A DNA stretch of 64,000 nucleotides from Lutjanus erythropterus (lineage: Eukaryota > Chordata > Actinopteri > Lutjaniformes > Lutjanidae): positions 33,910,433 to 33,974,432 of the forward strand of contig CM034594.1 of assembly GCA_020091685.1 (NCBI GenBank), in the 5' to 3' direction. Position 1 is the stretch's first letter. The number at the start of each line of letters is the position of its first letter. A program made the position numbers and the translations under genes. The notes under the pieces were generated by a model. That model searched no databases, was not told the DNA's origin, and saw only the letters and a list, made by a program, of their open reading frames with translations. Positions 57,261-64,000 of the stretch are shown one piece after another.

Positions 57261-58547
57261 TGTGAGTACGTCTGGGCTCAAGAGTTGGCAGAGCGAGACA
57301 GAGCAGAGAGGGGAGAGAGAGAGCGTAGGGGAGAGCCTGTCTCATTTCCTCCATGATGGATGAGCCTATTAGCTGTCCAGTGTTAGCACAGGTTTAGCCT
57401 TACACCTCGACCTCGGCACACACACACATGCTGAGGAAAGAGGACCTGGTGAGGATGAGATGACAAGATCAAGTTTGAAAAACATTTAAATCAAAAGAAG
57501 TAACACACATCAGCTTCTGCACATTTTAGACTGGGTTGCACCCTCAAGGATTAATTTAAGTACTTATCAGAGTTTACAGATTTACAGATACAGATTCAAC
57601 AGCTCTCCTGCACAAGCTGAAATTAATCTCAGTTTTGTAAAGCCAGGTTTATTTATGTAAACCTCAATTAAACAGAGTTGAATCAATATAGGGATTCTTT
57701 CTTACCAAACTTAAAATATATAAACAAACATAAATTCAAATGCTGTTGGGACCTAGTAATAGAAGGGGGGGACCATATTGTTCTGTACTCGTATGTATAT
57801 ATATTTGCAAGCTAACAAGCAACTAAAAAGTTTTTAAAAATGTTGAAAGCATTAAGAACATTCAATTTAATCTAGTTTAGAGTAAAACTAAACTAAGGTT
57901 TAAATAGAGATTTAAATTCAATTTTGACTTAGTTTAAAGTTTGGTGAGACATAATAATTTAACTTTAAACCATGATTTAATCAGGTTTAAAAATGAATCC
58001 CTGTTGGTGCAAACCAGCCTCAGATTGGCTGCTGTTCTTTGTGAGTATGTCTGTATGTAACAGGCTTGTTGTCATGTCTTATATGAAATGCCTGACAAAG
58101 GTCTCCACTGAAACACATATTAGTCTACACCTGAAGACAGCAGCTCAGATTTCCCTGCTGTGGTAAAAAGCAGACAGATTTCCTCAAGTTGTAAATTACG
58201 CAGCTTATCAAACCTCTGTCATTGTCTTTGAATACTGTTGGTTGTATGGTCTCACCATGCTGTTACACAAACAAGATGAGAAACAATATTTGCTGAACAA
58301 GACCCCACTTCCTATCTCAAACTGGCTGGCACCAAGCAATACTGCAGGTTAAATCTGAATAATTTAGCAACCCTTGCTGTGTTTTTCATAGAAATGAATG
58401 AGGAACAAAATCCAGTGCGATTGCAGCCTAAAATGAGTGTTGTTTTCTTTCATCTCAGTTGTGTTGATTGCTGATTGTTCTGTATGTATGCCATGTTGTG
58501 ACAAATTTATTTTTGGGTTATCCATCTGACGTACCTATATGCTCCAT

Positions 58548-58665
58548 TTTTATGAACATGATATCTCAAGAAGTGTTTGAGGGAATTTCTTCAAACTTGA
58601 CACAAATGTTCACTTGGATTCAAGGATGAACTGATTAGATTTTGATGGTCAAAGGTCAAGTTTTT
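58548..58665. repeat. LINE-derived dispersed repeat tail
   Basis: atatctcaagaagtgtttga, gaatttcttcaaacttgaca and gattttgatggtcaaaggtc match a highly repeated fish phrase ('...ggaatttcttcaaatttggcacaaa...'). Confidence 0.65.
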
Positions 58666-58669
58666 TGAC

Positions 58670-59830
58670 ATAACTCAAACATTCGCTAATTTTGACAAAA
58701 TTACACACAGTGTCTAGTAGGATAAAATGACAAGGTGTTGACATTTTATATTCAAAAATCAACTTCTCTGCCAGTCCTCTGTAGTCAAAGAACATACAGT
58801 AAAAATAGTCTCTAAGTGAAGACAGCTTGTTTCTCACTGGAAATTATTAACTGGAATCATTTGTAAAAATACACTTAATACTGTTTATTAAATTCTTCAA
58901 ATTCTTCAGTCTTGCTTCTTTTATCCAAAGCACCTTTCAGGACGTTTTGTTAGGAAATAGGGATGAAACAATTACCGGTTTCATGATGAACAACAATAAA
59001 ATTCCTGGTGATTAGTTTTACTGTTTAAAATCTGTGTTATCATTAAAAAAAACTCAAAGTAAATACTTTCCAGTATCAAATAAAGTCAGCAACAGGACAT
59101 GATGCCATTTCCAGTCACTGAGGGGTTTTCAGTACACAACTTGGTGAAATGATTTCAGTGTGTTTCAGTACTTGTAACAACACCACATGAGTACTGATAA
59201 CTGTGATAATTCTGTTCACTGTTTTTCTTTCTTTTGTATTTTCATACATTTTCATTTCTATTTGGTCAAAATATGTTGGAACAGATCATTGCTGTTGAGT
59301 TAAAAAAAAATCCAAAATGTCAACTTTTCAGGAGCTAAGAAAAACAGCCATGTTTTCAGATTGGTGGCAATGGATTTTTCAGATGATCTGATTGTGAATG
59401 GTTTGTTTGGTTTAAGCAACAGGAGAAGAGTCTCAACTCATAAAGGAGCATTCCCTCCTTCAGTTTTAGTGAAAAATTCAAAATCACCAAATTTGAAGAT
59501 AAGTGATTTTAATGGCAGCAACGATATGTGAATATTCAATATCAGCTAAAATCCAATATATGCATAATAAATAAAAAACAAAATGAAAAAAAAAATCTAA
59601 GCCAGAAAAACAGTGGAGAGATCATCCTCCAACTTACAATTAAAATTCAAACTCTAGTCTCACATTTACAGTCTCACATCAAGTCTTGAGACACATTCCT
59701 GTGCGCATTCATAGGCACAAATGCACATGCTAACGTCCCACCCCACTACACACGCACACAGTCATGTTTCCATCACTTCAGAGGACATCACATTGACTGA
59801 CATTCATTCCCTGGAAACAAACCCTAACCC
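58670..59830. other. Intergenic, AT-rich, nothing recognised
   Basis: No coding region or nameable repeat. Confidence 0.4.
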
Positions 59831-59869
59831 ACCCATAACCACTTCTTGCCTAACTCTTAACTCTTAACC

Positions 59870-59965
59870 TTTATGTTATGGGGACTTTTGCATTTTGTCC
59901 CCATAAGGCAGGCGGGTCCCCACAATGTGAGTAAGTAAACAGGTTCATGTCCCCACAACATGAGT
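59870..59965. repeat. 'GGGGACTTTTGCATTTTGTCCCC' dispersed repeat
   Basis: ggggacttttgcattttgtc, cataaggcaggcgggtcccc and ttcatgtccccacaacatga match a widespread fish repeat, which as usual leads into a CA microsatellite. Confidence 0.65.
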
Positions 59966-59966
59966 A

Positions 59967-59992
59967 ACACACACACACACACACACACACAC
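59967..59992. repeat. (CA)n microsatellite
   Basis: About 26 bases of CA. Confidence 0.92.
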
Positions 59993-60401
59993 CCCTCAGA
60001 TGTGGACTGTTTCCAGAGAGGAGTCCACCTGATTCCCTCATCCATCCACAGATTATAAATAGGACTTGTTTGACGTACCAGTGCTGGGGCTCACAGGGTG
60101 GGCCGACGGGGGTGGGGCGGGGTTTTTTAGAAGGCGATGGAGGGTCAAAGATAGTTGATATCCCTGCGCTTGTCCTCTAGCCACTCTCACTCTCTATATA
60201 ACCCCCCACCCCATGCTCTCTGTGCTGCCAGCTTTCACTCACATGCAACTGTGCCCTCTCTTTCTCTCCTTCTTTCTTTTCGTCTGCGTTTCTGCCCACC
60301 ATGTGTCCCCCCTCACTCACTCTGTGCAACATGTGTCACTCGCACTCTCTCCGGCATGCACCGTATCTCTCATGCCCTCTCTGCCTTTCTCCCTCTCTCC
60401 A

Positions 60402-60589
60402 GCTGACAGCATGTAATTGAAATGGTCAAACACATGAAAACATGACAAATGGCGAGAGGTATTTGTGCCTCATCATCATCGCTGCAGAGGCTCTCCCTGC
60501 CCTCAGCTGGAGCTCGGCTGACAGCTTGTAATCGAAGCGCTCAGACATACGGCAAATGGTAGGAGATATTTGTGCTTCATCATCATAAT
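60402..60589. promoter_or_regulatory. Tandemly duplicated non-coding module, candidate enhancer
   Basis: Module 1 (60402-60482) and module 2 (60517-60589) share, in order, gctgacagcWtgtaatYgaa, caRacaY, RcaaatggYRRgagRtattt and gtgcYtcatcatcat; they differ mainly by an 8-base gap. The start-to-start distance is 115 bases. Neither module has coding capacity, and neither looks like the repeats elsewhere here. Long shared blocks with scattered substitutions suggest an old duplication under constraint, but that is inference. Confidence 0.55.
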
Positions 60590-60599
60590 TATAACGCTC

Positions 60600-60960
60600 C
60601 TCCCTCCCCCGAACATATCTACACACTTGGCTGCAGCACAGAATGAGTCAACATGTGTTAAAATATGAATTATGACTCTTTGGCCTGCACATTTCCCAAC
60701 AGAGAGTGCCTGAGAAACGGGATATGCAGATTAACGAGATCAAAGAAGATCAGACAGATTAAATGCAGAGTCTAAGTGAGTGGAGAACAACAAATTGATT
60801 TTAAACCCCGTCTTAAGACGGAGCGTATCATTTTTGGCTCATGTTGTGTGATCGCTGCTGATCCACCTCTAAAACTAAACAAGCCTGGAGGATAAAACTT
60901 CCTGGTGCCATGTTGGAGGCTTCCTCTGGTAAGAAAGCACAAATAAAAACAGTAATCAAG
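60600..60960. promoter_or_regulatory. Continuation of the unique non-coding island
   Basis: Non-repetitive sequence with cores such as gcagattaacgagatcaaag and ccgtcttaagacggagcg; the latter contains the perfect 14-base palindrome ccgtcttaagacgg. Confidence 0.35.
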
Positions 60961-61258
60961 ATAAGACAGGAGGAATCATGCTGGGCTGCTGGCACCTGGG
61001 CAGGATCAACAACTGTCAGTCCTGATAGTAAACACAACACACTGATAGAAGGTGTTTGGTGTATATTTACAGAGGAGTTACACTTACAGAAGGGAAACAG
61101 ACATACTAATAGCAACACTTTACCACATGAACATGTTTTAGCTTCCCTTGCATCCTTCATTTTCAATACTATAAGTGTTGTATTTAATATATGTGAAATG
61201 CTTATATTTTTGGACAAAACAGTCTTAATTTATTGAAAGAAAAGCTAGTGTGTAGCCT

Positions 61259-62035
61259 TAAAGGGATAGTTAAGATTATTTTAAGTGTACCCTCAGTAGA
61301 TGGTGGTCAGCATGCCCCCAGTTAAGAGAAGCGGAGAGTAGTACCACATGAAACCTGTGCAGCAAAACATATTTGAGCCACTTAAAAAAATGGCCCATCT
61401 AAAATAATCAGTATCAGTTTAAGTGTACTCTGTATGTAGAATATTTCCACCACCTTACTCTGCCATCAGAGAGCCTTTTCTGATTGGAAACCACTGTTAC
61501 AGAAGTCAAATATTGCTTTTGTCACTCAACCAGAGCATGGGAGTTACTGGTGTACTGCTGCCTTGATCTGTTGGCTTCTTCGTCTTATTGTGTGACTTTG
61601 CCTAATCCGAACAAACCTTTAAAACACCAGTATACACAATAATACAAACAAACTCAATGCCAGAGGCAGCCATAAACCAGCGACTCATGCAGCCTGCGAG
61701 GTAAAAAAAAAAAAAAAAAAGGTTTTGCCAAAGGAAAAGTCTAGTTGCTTTGGAGAGCCATATTTGTCTTACATAACGAACTGTCTGAGAGAAAGGTCAA
61801 GCAGTCAAAAATATCCTAAATATAGCGTACACTTAAACTGACAGTGATTATTTTAGGAGGCTAAACTACATTTTGGTGCTGATCCCGTTCACAGCAGTAT
61901 ATGCTGCTTCACCAAACGCGGGGGAACTGGGAGGAACTGGGGACATGCTGACCACCATCTACTGTAGGTAATACACTGACTGTCAATAAGTACCACATAC
62001 AACACCAATTCAAAAAATCCAAACTGTCCCTTTAA
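61259..62035. mobile_element. Foldback element family, copy C (best preserved)
   Basis: Left end ttaaagggatagttaagatt; right end aaactgtccctttaa. The arms are inverted copies: cagtagatggtggtcagcat (left) against atgctgaccaccatctactg (right), and further inward tgggagttactggt..gctgcctt against aggcagc...ccagcgactcatgcag. The centre of symmetry is near 61630. There is no open frame of note. TTAA stands at both outer ends. Confidence 0.8.
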
Positions 62036-62062
62036 CCCTTTAGAAAGCTTGTGTATAGACTT

Positions 62063-62268
62063 AAGTTAAAGGATTAGTTCAACATTTTGGGGAAGAAGCT
62101 TTAGAGGTGCTTAGGTGGAGGCAGGCTAGCTGTTTCCAGTCATTGTGCTAAACTATGCTAGCTGTCTCAAGGCTCCAGCCTTATATTTACAGCCCAGACG
62201 TGGCAATCTTCTCATTTAACTCGCAGTAAGAATGTGAATATGTGTATTTCCAAACTATTCCTTCAAGC
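62063..62268. mobile_element. Short TTAAAGGATTAGTTC / CTATTCCTTCAA element
   Basis: Begins ttaaaggattagttcaacattttgg and ends ccaaactattccttcaa. The interior agctgtttccagtcattgtg and gctaaactatgctagctgtc is a frequent fish repeat phrase, apparently shortened by internal deletion. Confidence 0.6.
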
Positions 62269-62904
62269 TTATTCTGTCAATTCACTATTACCAAGTTGAA
62301 ATGGTAACCCTTCGTGCTCATATGTCATTGTCATTGTTAATTTTAGTTGTTTTGTCTTAGTAACTACTGCAAATTACATGCTTAAGTTTTTTTTTATCTT
62401 TTCATCATCAACAGATGATAAAGACTTTGTGATTGATTGATTGTTTAAAGAGAGAGAACTTTTGTTTTTATTAGACAGGAGAAAACAAATGATTAAAAGG
62501 TTAATGATTACTAAAGTGTTTGTTCTTGTGGTTTTGCCTAGAATAATTATTTTGTAATAATGAGAAAATGAAACATGAGAAAGAAATGACACAGATGTCC
62601 TTTAGTAACATAACACCGCCCTGGGATTCCTCCATGAACAGGCCTGTTTTTAATGGTGTCTTAAGAGTTTTTCAGCCGTCGCTGAGGGTCTAAATCTGCT
62701 GCTGTCTGGTACTTGACGACAGGCTTCACAGCATCTGTTATGTCTTTTTACCCTGATTTTTTTGTGCTTTGATTTGTGTTTGATTAAGAAATGCTTTCAC
62801 TTGTTTTGTTTTGATTCCTAATCAGCTATATATTGGTATGCTGGTTAGTCAGTTTTTGCAATGAGCCATAACATGAGTCACACTTTGACTTGACTTCAGT
62901 ATCT

Positions 62905-63412
62905 TACAGGGATAGTTTGGATCATTTGAAGTGGGGTTGTATCACGTATTTATCAATAGAGTGACTTTGGTGATCCCGAACTTACCCTTTAAAACACAGA
63001 AGTCCCACAATAACACAAACTAACTAGACCAGCAACTCCTGTATTCTCAAGGTTAAAATGACTGATTTTGCCTATCTAGTTTGGCTGGTTTGGAGAGAGC
63101 AATTTTTGGCTTATAAACCAGCGATTTCCTGTCGGAAAAAGTCTATCTGACAGCGAAGTAAAGTATTGGAAATATTCTAAATATAGCGTACACTTAAACT
63201 CATATTTATTTTTTTAGGTAAATCTTCTTGTTTTTGTTTTTTTTGGCTGACCCTGTCCACAGTAGTTCATTGCTTAGTTTCCATGCTGGTACTCCTCACC
63301 TCTTCTCCAAACTGGAGGTGTGTCGACCAGCATCTACTGTAGTTAATACACTGAGTATCAATAAGTACCTCATATAATTCCACTTCAAATAATCCAAACT
63401 GTTCTTTTAAAG
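62905..63412. mobile_element. Foldback element family, copy D (left arm shortened)
   Basis: Left end cagggatagtttggatcatt; right end aataatccaaactgttcttttaa. The right arm is full (tttggctggtttggagagag, ctgtccacagtagttcattgc, cagcatctactgtagttaa), while most of the left arm is missing. Confidence 0.7.
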
Positions 63413-63639
63413 TCAAGACAAATAAAATATAATGCAGTTTACGTAGTTTTACATAGGTCACATTTATTGCAGACATATTACTCTGTATTGTATTGAAATA
63501 TACTGTGACGTGTTCCTGTTATTTTGCCTGCCACATGTTTATCACATTGCACCGTTTATTTGTGTTGTGAAGTCTTTTTCTGATCGAGGTATCAGTTGAA
63601 TCAGCATCCAAATAAAGCTCAGCGGTTAAAGAATCATTT

Positions 63640-64000
63640 GTGTCTTTTTATTTCACCGCGCAGCACAAAGCACTGCGGGCAGAGTTAAATCATGCTGCCC
63701 CGCTGTTTTATTGTAGCTAACTCATGTCGATAATGATTTGATAACACGACACTACAGACAATTACACGCGCAGGAATGTCAGCAGGGAATGCAACGTCTG
63801 GAATATCAACAACTGCTCCCCGCTGCCAAATGCATAATCAAGTTGTTTTGGTATCTCCAGCTATCTAAAGCAGCCATCTTTCAACTATCCTAGGCAGCTA
63901 TCTTATGTCTCTGTCCCCTCCGACATCAGACGGGGGACAGAACAGTGAGAGGCAGACAACACTGGATACACTGATAGTGCAGGGGTCTTGTTTTCCCATG
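63640..64000. promoter_or_regulatory. Candidate conserved non-coding island at the right edge
   Basis: Dense, non-repetitive sequence (gcagcacaaagcactgcggg, gtcgataatgatttgataac, caattacacgcgcaggaatg, agctatctaaagcagccatc) that runs to the end of the window. No coding frame is convincing. Confidence 0.35.

Overview
The window reads as nuclear DNA of a ray-finned fish, probably a spiny-rayed teleost. The evidence is three recognisable vertebrate genes with GT-AG introns, abundant (CA)n/(GT)n microsatellites, a Tc1-type transposon relic and many short fish-type dispersed repeats. It is not bacterial: there are no operons, ribosome binding sites or CRISPR arrays.

Left third (1-24 kb), the gene-bearing part. 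(1) On the minus strand, three exons (4418-4481, 2591-2730, 1332-1394) join in frame to give the first 89 residues of a TMEM255-family tetraspan membrane protein; the remaining exons should lie beyond position 1. (2) On the plus strand, rnf7 (Rbx2/SAG, RING-H2 subunit of cullin-RING ubiquitin ligases) is complete in three exons, 11877-14343, encoding 110 residues. (3) On the plus strand, grk7 (cone-opsin kinase) is complete in four exons, 17580-23969, encoding 553 residues and ending in the prenylation box CIIL. The three genes are not functionally linked as far as can be seen. The neighbourhood is informative for genome history: in human, RNF7-GRK7 (3q23) and GRK1-TMEM255B (13q34) lie in separate, paralogous blocks, and here members of both sides sit together.

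Right two thirds (24-64 kb) hold no protein-coding gene that I can support. The stretch is a mosaic of inverted-repeat (foldback/MITE-like) elements, microsatellites, short tandem arrays, retroelement and helicase-like fragments, and separate islands of non-repetitive, more GC-balanced sequence that look like candidate conserved non-coding elements. The most striking island is a tandem pair of about 75-80 bp near-identical modules at 60402-60589.

The best leads are: the TMEM255-like gene next to rnf7/grk7; an ACG codon in grk7 exactly where other GRK7 proteins start, with a 7-codon extension upstream; the duplicated module at 60.4 kb; and a foldback family with TTAA-flanked ends present in at least three or four copies. 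I found no clear new defence or enzymatic system. Family and synteny statements come from memory of human and zebrafish proteins and were not checked by database search.
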